Under the pieces are notes generated by a model. That model made no database searches. It saw only the letters and a program-made list of their open reading frames with translations, and was not told the origin of the DNA. Below are positions 37,283 to 44,853 of a DNA stretch of 64,000 nucleotides, one piece after another. Numbering within the stretch: position 1 is the stretch's first letter; each line of letters starts with the position of its first letter. Position numbers and translations under genes: made by a program. Source of the DNA: Flavobacteriales bacterium (GTDB taxonomy: Bacteria; Bacteroidota; Bacteroidia; Flavobacteriales_F; PHOS-HE28); contig CP064979.1 in assembly GCA_016699575.1 (NCBI GenBank), positions 1,674,001 to 1,738,000 of the forward strand. Direction: 5' to 3'.

Positions 37283-37813
37283 ATGGAACTGTACGAATTG
37301 AAGCCTTCGCTGCAACGGCGCCAGAAACGCCGTGACAAGCGATTGGACGAGGAGGTCATCGAGTGCTACCGCCGCGGGTGCGGATCGAAACATGGCAAGG
37401 GATACCTGAAGCGGACCCGCCATTCGGTACCCGATGGGCCGACCATGCACGAGAGCATCAAAGCGCGGCACACCGGAGAACGCAAGGGCTTGAACGACAA
37501 CCTGGAGCCGCTCATCCGCTACCTGCGCTCACATGTGGGCAAGCATTGGGACAAGGTCCATTCAGACCTCTGCCGATCGCTGGACACGAACACGGTAACG
37601 GGTCACCATGTGATGCAGCACCTGAAGCACCTGGTACACACCAATGTGGTGAAGGATGGCATGCGCTTGATCACGCACGATGGACGACAGCCGCGTGAAC
37701 TGAAGGATGATACCTGGTATCGCCTGCCTGAATTCTATGTGCATCCAAAGAGCGGTGTGCTCATGGTGGTGAAGCACAAGCGCAAGCAGCGGGGACCGAA
37801 CTACAGGAGTTGA
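37283..37813 (+). CDS. Small basic protein inside the tRNA array, unknown
   Basis: 176 aa, very rich in Lys, Arg and His, predicted pI well above 9. Starts MELYELKPSLQRRQKRRDKR. The centre reads LRSHVGKHWDKVHSDLCRSL and TVTGHHVMQHLKHLVHTNV; the end is WYRLPEFYVHPKSGVLMVVK plus a basic tail. I recall the KxWDKVxSExCR...HVxxHV pattern from hypothetical proteins near rtcB and tRNA clusters, but I cannot name a family. Composition and position (18 bp after tRNA-Arg, 4 bp before tRNA-Gln) suggest RNA binding. No nuclease motif is seen. Confidence 0.7.
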   Translation: MELYELKPSLQRRQKRRDKRLDEEVIECYRRGCGSKHGKGYLKRTRHSVPDGPTMHESIKARHTGERKGLNDNLEPLIRYLRSHVGKHWDKVHSDLCRSLDTNTVTGHHVMQHLKHLVHTNVVKDGMRLITHDGRQPRELKDDTWYRLPEFYVHPKSGVLMVVKHKRKQRGPNYRS

Positions 37814-37817
37814 CAAT

Positions 37818-37888
37818 TGCCGGGTCGTCTAACGGTAGGACACTGGGTTTTGAGCCCAGCCATACAGGTTCAAATCCTGTCCTGGCAA
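37818..37888 (+). tRNA. tRNA-Gln(TTG)
   Basis: Acceptor TGCCGGG/CCTGGCA, D arm GTCTAACGGTAGGAC as in bacterial tRNA-Gln, anticodon stem CTGGG/CCCAG with loop TTTTGAG, T arm ACAGG-TTCAAAT-CCTGT, discriminator A. No CCA. Starts 4 bp after the preceding CDS. Confidence 0.88.
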
Positions 37889-37910
37889 CGTAGTGCATGT
37901 GAAGTGGGAT

Positions 37911-37983
37911 CGCTGGATGGTCCGATTGGTAGGGCACCGGGTTTGGGACCCGGATGGTGCCGGTTCGAGTCCGGCTCCGGCAA
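37911..37983 (+). tRNA. tRNA-Pro(TGG)
   Basis: Acceptor CGCTGGA/TCCGGCA (first pair mismatched, one G-T), D arm GTCC-GGGC, anticodon stem CCGGG/CCCGG with loop TTTGGGA (TGG), T arm GCCGG-TTCGAGT-CCGGC, discriminator A. The weak first pair may reflect decay or a shifted end. Confidence 0.8.
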
Positions 37984-37987
37984 CAAT

Positions 37988-38059
37988 GGGAATGTGGCTC
38001 AGTGGTAGAGCAGCTGTTTGTTAAGCAGCCGGTCGAAGGTTCGATCCCTTCCATTCCCT
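37988..38059 (+). tRNA. tRNA-Asn(GTT)
   Basis: Acceptor GGGAATG/CATTCCC, D arm GCTCAGTGGTAGAGC, anticodon stem GCTGT/GCAGC with loop TTGTTAA, T arm GAAGG-TTCGATC-CCTTC. Only 4 bp separate it from tRNA-Pro. Confidence 0.9.
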
Positions 38060-38063
38060 CGAT

Positions 38064-38135
38064 GGTGCCGTAGTTCAGTGGAAGAATATCCGACTGTCTA
38101 TCGGAAGGTCACGGGTTCGAACCCCGTCGGCACCG
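38064..38135 (+). tRNA. tRNA-Asp(GTC)
   Basis: Acceptor GGTGCCG/CGGCACC, anticodon stem TCCGA/TCGGA with loop CTGTCTA, T arm ACGGG-TTCGAAC-CCCGT, discriminator G as expected for Asp. No CCA. Confidence 0.9.
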
Positions 38136-38144
38136 CGAAGTATG

Positions 38145-38217
38145 CGACCTGTAGCTCAATGGTGAGAGCGCCTGCCTTATACGCAGTTGGTTGCTGGTTC
38201 AACTCCAGCCGGGTCGA
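38145..38217 (+). tRNA. tRNA-Ile(TAT)
   Basis: Acceptor CGACCTG/CGGGTCG, D arm GCTCAATGGTGAGAGC, anticodon stem CCTGC/GCAGT (outer pair mismatched) with loop CTTATAC, T arm GCTGG-TTCAACT-CCAGC. Anticodon TAT reads AUA directly; most bacteria use CAT plus lysidine instead. Confidence 0.82.
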
Positions 38218-38232
38218 CGAATGATGGATCCC

Positions 38233-38304
38233 TGGCCTAGAGGTCGTATGGAAGACTACCCGCCTCTTAAGCGGAAGGTCCCGGTTCGAATCCGGGTGGG
38301 CCAA
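38233..38304 (+). tRNA. tRNA-Lys(CTT)
   Basis: Acceptor TGGCCTA/TGGGCCA, D stem GGTC/GACT, anticodon stem CCGC/GCGG with loop CTCTTAA (CTT), T arm CCCGG-TTCGAAT-CCGGG, discriminator A. Position 8 is G rather than T, which is atypical. Confidence 0.8.
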
Positions 38305-38328
38305 CACGATGCGATCAGTAAGATGAAC

Positions 38329-38400
38329 GAAGGAGTAGCTCCAATGGTAGAGCATCCGGTTGAAGACCGGACCGTGCAGGTTCGACCCCTGCCTCCTTCG
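38329..38400 (+). tRNA. tRNA-Phe(GAA)
   Basis: Acceptor GAAGGAG/CTCCTTC, TA at 8-9, anticodon stem TCCGG/CCGGA with loop TTGAAGA, T arm GCAGG-TTCGACC-CCTGC. An extra C-G pair can form just outside the acceptor stem. Confidence 0.88.
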
Positions 38401-38405
38401 CACAT

Positions 38406-38477
38406 GGTGGGCCTGGTGCAATGGCAGCACGTCAGCTTGTGGAGCTGAAGGCAACGGTTCGATCCCGTTGACCCACC
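38406..38477 (+). tRNA. tRNA-His(GTG)
   Basis: Acceptor GTGGGCC/GACCCAC with one mismatch, the extra 5' G (38406) that pairs with discriminator C as in tRNA-His, D stem GTGC/GCAC, anticodon stem TCAGC/GCTGA with loop TTGTGGA, T arm AACGG-TTCGATC-CCGTT. CCA follows at 38478-38480. Confidence 0.88.
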
Positions 38478-38480
38478 CCA

Positions 38481-38568
38481 TGGAAGTCCGCCGGAGATGG
38501 TGAGCCGGGCCGGTCCGTAAAACCGGTGCCCTTGCGGGCTGAGCAAGTTCGAGCCTTGCGGCTTCCAC
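38481..38568 (+). tRNA. tRNA-Tyr(GTA), class II
   Basis: Acceptor TGGAAGT/GCTTCCA, anticodon stem CCGGT/ACCGG with loop CCGTAAA (GTA), a long variable arm with paired CCC/GGG, T arm GCAAG-TTCGAGC-CTTGC. It abuts the CCA of tRNA-His with no spacer. One unpaired G lies between the T and acceptor stems. Confidence 0.85.
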
Positions 38569-38604
38569 TGAACGAAAGAAGAAAGCAACTTTAGAACGAC
38601 GAAC

Positions 38605-40020
38605 ATGAAAGGACTGAAACTGCATGGCAAGGACCTCATCGCGATAGGCTTCCCCGAAGGCCGCGCGATCGGCATCGCCATCAACGTGATGCTGAAGCAT
38701 CACCGCAAGACGAAGAAGGAGGACGTGCTCGATGAGCTCAAGCGCATCGCGGCCTCCCCCGATGCATACAGCGACCACGAACACTATGCACCCATCGCCG
38801 ATGCCCTGACCGGTCGCGACCGCAAGACGGAAGCGCAGCACGAGCTCGTGGCACGCAAGGAATACCGCGCGTACGGCCTCGAGCACATCGAGCAGGGCGC
38901 CATCCACCAGATGGAAGTGGCGATGAAACTGCCCGTTACGGTGGCCGGCGCGCTCATGCCCGATGCGCACCAGGGCTACGGCCTGCCCATCGGCGGCGTG
39001 CTCGCCGTGGAGAACGCGGTGATCCCCTACGGCGTGGGTGTCGACATCGGATGCCGCATGTGCTTGAGCATCTTCAACGTTGCCCCGGAGGTGCTGCGGT
39101 CGCATCGCACGGACCACAAACGCCTGCTGAGCGAACACACACGGTTCGGCCGCGCCGTGCACGAGAAGCGCATGGACCATCCCGTGCTCGATCGCGACGA
39201 GTTCAGCACCATTCCCGTGGTGAAGCACTTGAAGGACCGCGCGTGGAGCCAGATCGGTTCCAGCGGCAGCGGCAACCACTTCGTGGAGTTCGGTGTGGTG
39301 GAGATCACCGGTGCGAACAACGAATTCGACCTCGCGCCCGGCAGCTACCTCGCATTGCTCTCGCACAGTGGTTCGCGCGGCCTGGGCGCGGGTATCGCAC
39401 AGCACTACACGCGCGTGGCGAAGGAGCTCTGCAAGCTGCCTGCGGAAGCGCAGAACCTGGCGTGGCTATCGCTCGATAGCGCTGCCGGTGCGGAGTACTG
39501 GGCGGCGATGAACCTCGCGGGTGATTTCGCGAGCGCTTGCCACCACCAGATCCATGCGCGCATCGCCAAGGCGCTCGGTGAGAAGCCCGCGGCCGTGGTG
39601 GAGAACCACCACAACTTCGCGTGGAAGGAGATGCACGAAGGCCGGGAAGTGATCGTGCACCGCAAGGGCGCAACACCCGCTGGCAAGGGCGTGCTGGGCG
39701 TGATCCCCGGCAGCATGACGGCGCCCGGCTACATTGTTCGTGGCACGGGTGTGGCCGAGAGCATCAGCTCCGCAAGCCACGGCGCCGGCCGCTTGATGAG
39801 CCGCACCAAGGCGAAGGAGACCATCGACCCCAAGAGCGTGAAGCAGCATCTGGAAAAGCACGGCATCGAGCTGATCGGCGGTGGTATCGACGAGGCTCCG
39901 ATGGCCTACAAGGACATCGCCACGGTGATGCGGAACCAACGTGATCTGGTCGAGGTGCTGGGCTCGTTCACGCCCAAGATCGTGCGGATGTGCGGCGATG
40001 GTAGCGCGGCGGAGGACTGA
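38605..40020 (+). CDS. rtcB: RNA-splicing ligase RtcB
   Basis: 471 aa, GTP/Mn-dependent ligase joining 2',3'-cyclic phosphate (or 3'-P) and 5'-OH RNA ends. Conserved motifs in order: MPDAHQGYGLPIGGV (~116-130), GVDIGCRMCL with the metal-binding Cys (~143-152), SSGSGNHFVEFG with the metal His (~220-231), ENHHNFAWKE (~333-342), HRKGATPAGKGVLG (~353-366) and SASHGAGRLMSR near 392-403, where I expect the guanylylated His. All key residues are present. It starts 36 bp after tRNA-Tyr, in the same direction. No archease or RtcA is visible. Its likely substrates are broken or rearranged tRNAs from the adjoining array. Confidence 0.93.
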   Translation: MKGLKLHGKDLIAIGFPEGRAIGIAINVMLKHHRKTKKEDVLDELKRIAASPDAYSDHEHYAPIADALTGRDRKTEAQHELVARKEYRAYGLEHIEQGAIHQMEVAMKLPVTVAGALMPDAHQGYGLPIGGVLAVENAVIPYGVGVDIGCRMCLSIFNVAPEVLRSHRTDHKRLLSEHTRFGRAVHEKRMDHPVLDRDEFSTIPVVKHLKDRAWSQIGSSGSGNHFVEFGVVEITGANNEFDLAPGSYLALLSHSGSRGLGAGIAQHYTRVAKELCKLPAEAQNLAWLSLDSAAGAEYWAAMNLAGDFASACHHQIHARIAKALGEKPAAVVENHHNFAWKEMHEGREVIVHRKGATPAGKGVLGVIPGSMTAPGYIVRGTGVAESISSASHGAGRLMSRTKAKETIDPKSVKQHLEKHGIELIGGGIDEAPMAYKDIATVMRNQRDLVEVLGSFTPKIVRMCGDGSAAED

Positions 40021-40066
40021 TGGCAGGAACGATCGGCATGGACCTCGGAGGCTTTCCGACCCACGC

Positions 40067-40684
40067 TTATCGCTCCTCCATCCTTGCCATGCGTCGGAAC
40101 AACCACGCCGTGAAGTCGTTGCCGGTGGCGCTACGCTCACGTTCTTCCTGGGTGCAGTCCCAGACCCAGTCGTAGGAGACCCCGAAGTCCTTGTGGACGG
40201 CCGTGATGTGGCAGCACGAACGCAGCGCGCGCACGGCCTCGCTGAACTCTGTTATGGAGAGCCTGCGGGGCAGGACACCGTAGTATCCGTTCTGGGCACC
40301 AAGGCTGTCGTTGGTGATGGGGATCTCGCCCGTGCTGTCGTTGTAGGGGTAGTAGCCTGACTTGCCTTTGCCCAGCAGCAGAACTAGCCGTTGTCCCTTG
40401 GCGATCTCGAAGCTGCGGGTGTCGCAGGTCCATTCCTTCCACTTGTCAACGTGGATGGTGCGGAGCGAGGTGTCGCCATGAAGGGTCTCTTGGATCCGGA
40501 AGGAATAGGAGCCGATGCCTTTGCTGATGATCTCGCCGACCACGATCAGCTCCGCGTTGAGGATGACGGACTCGATGTCCATCTGCATCTTCTTGGCCAA
40601 GCACGGCACGTTCACCAGAAGCGCCAGTGGCAAGGCCAGGTAGCGGGTGATGATCCCGCGGTGGCGGGACAAGTTGTTGAGCAT
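40067..40684 (-). CDS. Secreted hypothetical protein; 5' end overlaps a duplicated fdhF fragment
   Basis: Start taken at the ATG at 40684 (205 aa), followed by LALPLALLVNVPCLAKK, a plausible signal peptide. The mature part is beta-rich (AELIVVGEIISKG, SFRIQETLHGD) and has two Cys close to the C-terminus (RSCCHITAVH). No known family; small proteins with LIVxGxI strands and a GKG loop are found as TIMP/netrin-like beta-barrels, a weak guess. Its start region lies in the 39-bp copy of fdhF sequence at 40680-40718, and a frame opening at 40762 reads through it. Confidence 0.6.
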   Translation of the reverse strand: MLNNLSRHRGIITRYLALPLALLVNVPCLAKKMQMDIESVILNAELIVVGEIISKGIGSYSFRIQETLHGDTSLRTIHVDKWKEWTCDTRSFEIAKGQRLVLLLGKGKSGYYPYNDSTGEIPITNDSLGAQNGYYGVLPRRLSITEFSEAVRALRSCCHITAVHKDFGVSYDWVWDCTQEERERSATGNDFTAWLFRRMARMEER

Positions 40685-40718
40685 GATCTCCGGGAAGTGG
40701 AAGGTGCTGCTGAGGATG
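40680..40718. repeat. 39-bp direct repeat, copy 1
   Basis: Identical to 41755-41793 within the 3' part of fdhF. In minus-strand frame both encode ILSSTFHFPEIMLN (minus the first base). The two copies are ~1,075 bp apart in the same orientation and bracket the 40753 gene. Confidence 0.85.
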
Positions 40719-40752
40719 TCCAATTTCTTCAGACAGCGGAAGTGGTATCGCC

Positions 40753-41628
40753 TTATTTCCACGTCTCATAGACCTTCTGCAGCGTTGCCGATGAGCCGCT
40801 GTATTGAAACAGTTCCGGCTGTGAGAGTATGGAATTCTTGACCAGCCTTTCGGCCTCCTCCTTCGCCCCGTTCTCCAAAAGAATGTTCAGGTGATTGAGC
40901 AGCATCCCGTAGTAGCTGCCAAGATGCCGATCGTTGTATGATTCCAGCTTCTTGTGTCCGACCCATTGAAAATCCGGATAGTCGAAATCGGCGTAGTGGA
41001 AGTATGGTTGTCCATTGACCTTGGGCAGCCTCTTGATCACCGACTTGGGATCACCTTTACGCGTGAAGGCCATCACCGATAGTCTGTCCCCACATGAGTG
41101 CATTAGGAAGAGGAAGAAGATGGCCTTCTCCGTTTCGTCTTGAAATCCGAGTTTGTCGACCTGAAAGTCGTACTTGCTCAGGTCCGCTTCATTGAACAAC
41201 ATGGATAGCGGCGCTGATATCCTGTAGTAGTAGTTGTCGAGCAACCATCGCTTGTCTACCGTGTCCTTGAGCACCCAGCCCATGATCTGCTCCTTTGGCA
41301 CTTGTAGCGAATCCGGCTCGGCATTGTTGTAATGGAACTCTCGTACAGCATACCAAAAGACCAGTTCCTCGTGCGTGGGCCTGCGCAAGTAGGTAGTGTC
41401 AAGAACATCTCCTTTCAAGCCCTTGACCATCATCATCTGGCCAATGAAACCCTGAAAGCGACCGGAGGCGGTCTTTTGCATCGCCTTTAGGGTACTCTCC
41501 TTCTTCGGGACATTGTATTGCTCACAGATCGCCTTAAGCAGGTGGTGTTCCTCGGTGGTCAAGGTCACCTGACCCACGACGAACCCCCTCAAGAGAATCG
41601 CCATCAAGAACAGCGCGGTTGCTTTCAT
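40753..41628 (-). CDS. Secreted hypothetical protein, 291 aa
   Basis: Starts at ATG 41628, which overlaps the fdhF stop (ATGA), so it is probably translated with it. Signal peptide MKATALFLMAILLRGFVVGQ. The mature part is mixed alpha/beta with many aromatic residues and a Gly-poor helical C-terminus (NHLNILLENGAKEEAERLV, which looks TPR-like). No family recognised. Being tied to fdhF may be accidental, because the gene is bracketed by the 39-bp repeats and could have been inserted. Confidence 0.65.
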   Translation of the reverse strand: MKATALFLMAILLRGFVVGQVTLTTEEHHLLKAICEQYNVPKKESTLKAMQKTASGRFQGFIGQMMMVKGLKGDVLDTTYLRRPTHEELVFWYAVREFHYNNAEPDSLQVPKEQIMGWVLKDTVDKRWLLDNYYYRISAPLSMLFNEADLSKYDFQVDKLGFQDETEKAIFFLFLMHSCGDRLSVMAFTRKGDPKSVIKRLPKVNGQPYFHYADFDYPDFQWVGHKKLESYNDRHLGSYYGMLLNHLNILLENGAKEEAERLVKNSILSQPELFQYSGSSATLQKVYETWK

Positions 41629-44492
41629 GCCTTCAAGGTTACCTCCCCCGCCTTCCGCAAATACCCCTTCTTCGCCTTCCGGATCCGACACGTCACCACC
41701 TTGTACTCCGGACACATCGCCAGTGAATCGCTCACGCTGCTGGTGATGATGTTCAGCATGATCTCCGGGAAGTGGAAGGTGCTGCTGAGGATGCCGGGCT
41801 TCACCTCGTCGGTGATGCGGGCCTTGATGTCCACCTTGCCGCGCGGGCTTTCCACGCAGACCATGTCGCCATCGACGATGCCGTTCTGTTGCGCGTCGGC
41901 GGGGTTGATCATCAGCACGTCCTCGGTGAGGATCTCACCGTTGCCGGTGCGGCGGGTCATGGCGCCGCAGTTGTAGTGTTCCAGCTCGCGGTTGGTGGTG
42001 ATGATGTAGGGGTATTCCTTCTCGTTGGTGCGTACCTCAGGGCTCTTCTCCCAGTTGTTGAAGATGAACTTGCCGAGCCCGCGCTTGAAGGTGTCGGTGT
42101 GCAGGATCTTGGTGTCGGTGCCATCGGCGGCCACGGGCCATTGCTTGCCGTTGGTGCCGAGCTCCTCCCACTTCACGCCCTTGAAGAAGGGCACGATGCC
42201 GCTGATCTCGCGCAGCACCCACTCGGGGTGGTAGGTGGTCTTCTCGTTGCCGCTCCTGCGTCCGGTCTTCCGCGCATAGCGTTCCATGATGTCGCAGGTG
42301 ATCTGGCCGTCGCTCTTGGTGCCCGGGATGGGTTCCACAGCGGCGTTCACGCGTTGGATGCGGCGCTCGCCGTTGGTGAAGGTGCCGCTCTTCTCCAGGA
42401 AGCTGGCGGCGGGCAAGACCACGTGGGCCATCTTGGCCGTCTCGGTCATGAAGAGCTCCTGCACCACGAAGAGCTCGAGCTCGCCGAGGGCCTTGCGCAC
42501 ATGCAGCGTGTTGGGGTCCGTCTGGCCCATGTCCTCGCCGGCAACCCAGAACGCTTTGAGGGTGCCATCGAGCATGGCATCGTACATCTGCGGGATCTTC
42601 TTGCCGGCCACGTGCGGCAGCTCCACGCCGTAGAAGTTCTCGTACAGGCTGATGTTCGCGGGTTCGTCCACCGCGAAGTAGCCGGCGCCCTGGTGCGGCT
42701 GGCAACCCATGTCGGCCGCGCCTTGCACGTTGTTCTGTCCGCGCAGCGGGTTCACGCCCACACCGCGGCGACCGATGTTGCCGGTCATCATCGCCAGATC
42801 GGCGATCTGCATCACGGTGAAGGTGCCCTGGTAGTGCTCGGTGACGCCCAGGCCGTGGAAGCTCATGGCGGCGGGACTGGTCGCGTAGGCCTTGGCGGCT
42901 TCGCGCACCAGGTCGCGACTTACTCCCGTCTCGCGCTCCATCGCAGCGATGTCCACGCTGAGCACTTCCTGCTTGAAGTCCTCCCAGCCTTCGGTGCGTT
43001 TGTCGATGAACTCCTTCTTCACCCAGCCCTCCTTCACGATGTAGTGCATCATCATGTTGAGCAGGGCCACGTTGGTGCCCGGCTTCAACTGCAGGTGGTA
43101 CTTCGCGTAGCGGGCCAGCTCGGTGCGGCGCGGGTCGATCACGATGAGGGTCTTCCCCTTCATGATCTGCTGCTTGATCTTGGCACCGGTGACGGGGTGC
43201 GCGTCGGTGGGGTTCGCACCGATCACCATGATGGTGTGCGTGTCCTTCAGGTCGTCGATGCTGTTGGTGGCCGCGCCGGTGCCGAAGGTCTTCTGCATGC
43301 CGAGGGCCGTGGGGCTGTGGCACACGCGCGCGCACGCATCGATGTTGTTGGTGCCCACCTGCACGCGGAAGAACTTCTGCATGAGGTAGTTCTCCTCGTT
43401 GGGGCAGCGCGCGCTGCTCACGCCGCCGAGCGCGTCGGGGCCATGCTTCTCACGGATGCGGATGAAGCCGTCCACGATGAAGTCGTAGGCCTCGTCCCAG
43501 CTCACTTCCTCAAGAACGCCGTTGCGTTTGATCAGCGGTGAGCGCAGCCGCTCGGGGTGATCGTAGAACTTGAAGGCGTAGCGGCCCTTGAGGCAGGTGT
43601 GCCCCTGGTTCGCCTCCGCATCGTAGGGCGCGGTGATGCCGGCGATCTTGCCGTCCTTCACCTTCACCTCCAGGTTGCAGCCCACGCCGCAATAGGTGCA
43701 CACGGTGCGCGCCACGCTGTCGGGCTTGGTCTCCTTGGCGCGGAACACATCGGTGATGGCGCTGGTGGGGCAGGCCTGCGCACAGGCGCCGCAGCTCACG
43801 CAGTCGCTGTCCTTGAACGATTCGTTGGTGCCTTTGACGATGTGGTTGTCGAACCCACGACCGGCCATCGTCAGCACGAATTCGCCCTGCACTTCGTCGC
43901 AGGCACGCACGCAGCGGTAGCAGCTGATGCATGCGCTGAGGTCGCTCACCATGTAGGGATGGCTCGTGTCCATCGGCGTGTCCAAATGGTTCTTCCCTTT
44001 CGGGTAGCGCACGCTGTCGATGTCGAAGCCGATCTGCTGGACGACGTTGTAGAGCTCGTTCTTGCCGTGGTCCTCGGTCTTGAGCCGCTCGGTGTCGTAG
44101 TCGGTGAGCACCAGTTCCACGATGTTCTTGCGCAGGCGCTCCATGCGCGGGCTGTTCACCGTGATGTACATGCCCTTGCCCACGGGGGTGTGGCAGCTGG
44201 CCATCACCTTGCTGGGTCCGTCCTCGGCCAAGGCCACCTCCACGGAGCACACACGGCAGCTGCCGAACGGCTCCAAGTTGGGCGCGTCGCAAAGTGTGGG
44301 CACCGGGTTCGGTCCCTTGTGCCGCTTCAGGAAGGCGAGCATCGTTTCGCCCTTGTTGATCGGGTAGGCCTTGCCGTCGATGAAGGCGACGTCCACTTCG
44401 GTGGCCACCTTGTTGGACGTGGCGGGTGCTGACTGGGTCTTCGCGACCGGAGCCGGAGAGCTGGAATGCTTGGCCTGTGGGAATGAACTCAT
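41625..44492 (-). CDS. fdhF: Formate dehydrogenase alpha subunit, molybdenum type, Cys active site
   Basis: 955 aa. N-terminal NuoG-like 2Fe-2S domain (CDAPNLEPFGSCRVCSVEV), then two 4Fe-4S ferredoxin sites (CISCYRCVRACDEVQG and CVSCGACAQACPTSA), then the Molybdop_Fe4S4 motif (CTYCGVGCNLEV ... HTCLKGR), the Mo-bis-PGD domains and the C-terminal dinucleotide-binding domain. The active-site segment is SSARCPNEENYLMQKF, so Cys replaces Sec. Oxidises formate to CO2 and passes electrons, probably to NAD or quinone through partners not encoded here. The first ~35 residues are a Ser/Ala/Pro-rich leader also seen in the decayed copy at 45412-45590. Confidence 0.93.
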   Translation of the reverse strand: MSSFPQAKHSSSPAPVAKTQSAPATSNKVATEVDVAFIDGKAYPINKGETMLAFLKRHKGPNPVPTLCDAPNLEPFGSCRVCSVEVALAEDGPSKVMASCHTPVGKGMYITVNSPRMERLRKNIVELVLTDYDTERLKTEDHGKNELYNVVQQIGFDIDSVRYPKGKNHLDTPMDTSHPYMVSDLSACISCYRCVRACDEVQGEFVLTMAGRGFDNHIVKGTNESFKDSDCVSCGACAQACPTSAITDVFRAKETKPDSVARTVCTYCGVGCNLEVKVKDGKIAGITAPYDAEANQGHTCLKGRYAFKFYDHPERLRSPLIKRNGVLEEVSWDEAYDFIVDGFIRIREKHGPDALGGVSSARCPNEENYLMQKFFRVQVGTNNIDACARVCHSPTALGMQKTFGTGAATNSIDDLKDTHTIMVIGANPTDAHPVTGAKIKQQIMKGKTLIVIDPRRTELARYAKYHLQLKPGTNVALLNMMMHYIVKEGWVKKEFIDKRTEGWEDFKQEVLSVDIAAMERETGVSRDLVREAAKAYATSPAAMSFHGLGVTEHYQGTFTVMQIADLAMMTGNIGRRGVGVNPLRGQNNVQGAADMGCQPHQGAGYFAVDEPANISLYENFYGVELPHVAGKKIPQMYDAMLDGTLKAFWVAGEDMGQTDPNTLHVRKALGELELFVVQELFMTETAKMAHVVLPAASFLEKSGTFTNGERRIQRVNAAVEPIPGTKSDGQITCDIMERYARKTGRRSGNEKTTYHPEWVLREISGIVPFFKGVKWEELGTNGKQWPVAADGTDTKILHTDTFKRGLGKFIFNNWEKSPEVRTNEKEYPYIITTNRELEHYNCGAMTRRTGNGEILTEDVLMINPADAQQNGIVDGDMVCVESPRGKVDIKARITDEVKPGILSSTFHFPEIMLNIITSSVSDSLAMCPEYKVVTCRIRKAKKGYLRKAGEVTLKA
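41755..41793. repeat. 39-bp direct repeat, copy 2 (within fdhF)
   Basis: Original copy inside the coding region of fdhF, ~45 codons before its stop; the duplicate is at 40680-40718. Confidence 0.85.
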
Positions 44493-44581
44493 GGCGGAAG
44501 GCTAACGCACGAATGTAGCAAGGTCTCCGGGGTGTCGCGACAACGCCTGACTTTTCAAGGAAGCTCAGCCGCTGGAACTTT

Positions 44582-44662
44582 CCGCAGATGGCGCCGATGT
44601 CACAGATGCCGCTACGCGGCTGCGAACCGTCGCCCTATCTGCGACATCGGCGCCATCTGTGG
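44582..44662. repeat. Long inverted repeat (20-bp arms) in the fdhF/cupin intergenic region
   Basis: CAGATGGCGCCGATGTC (44585-44601) and its exact complement GACATCGGCGCCATCTG (44643-44659), extended by 3 more pairs to 44582-44662. Inside lies a second stem GCCGC-TAC-GCGGC. No T-run. It resembles a REP-type or cruciform element rather than a terminator. The 44493-44853 interval has no other supported feature. Confidence 0.75.
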
Positions 44663-44853
44663 ATGGAACTCTGCGGACCCGTGCCTGGTCCAGGCCTGGT
44701 TCATGACAACGACGTGTGAGAAGAAGATAGATGTCAAGTCCCCGTGGCGGTGATCTGGGTCAATGCCTTTGCCCGGCTGAGCGGCATTCATCATTTTCGT
44801 TCCGCGGGGTTAAGACGGACCCGCCCCAGTCGTCACCCATCGAACAACCTGGA

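Noticed and set aside
41772..44432. Long plus-strand frames (589 and 291 codons) opposite fdhF
   Set aside because: Antisense to a fully conserved enzyme; Val/Ala/His-rich with no motif.
44585..44659. Insertion sequence bounded by inverted repeats
   Set aside because: Only 41 bp separate the arms and no transposase is present.
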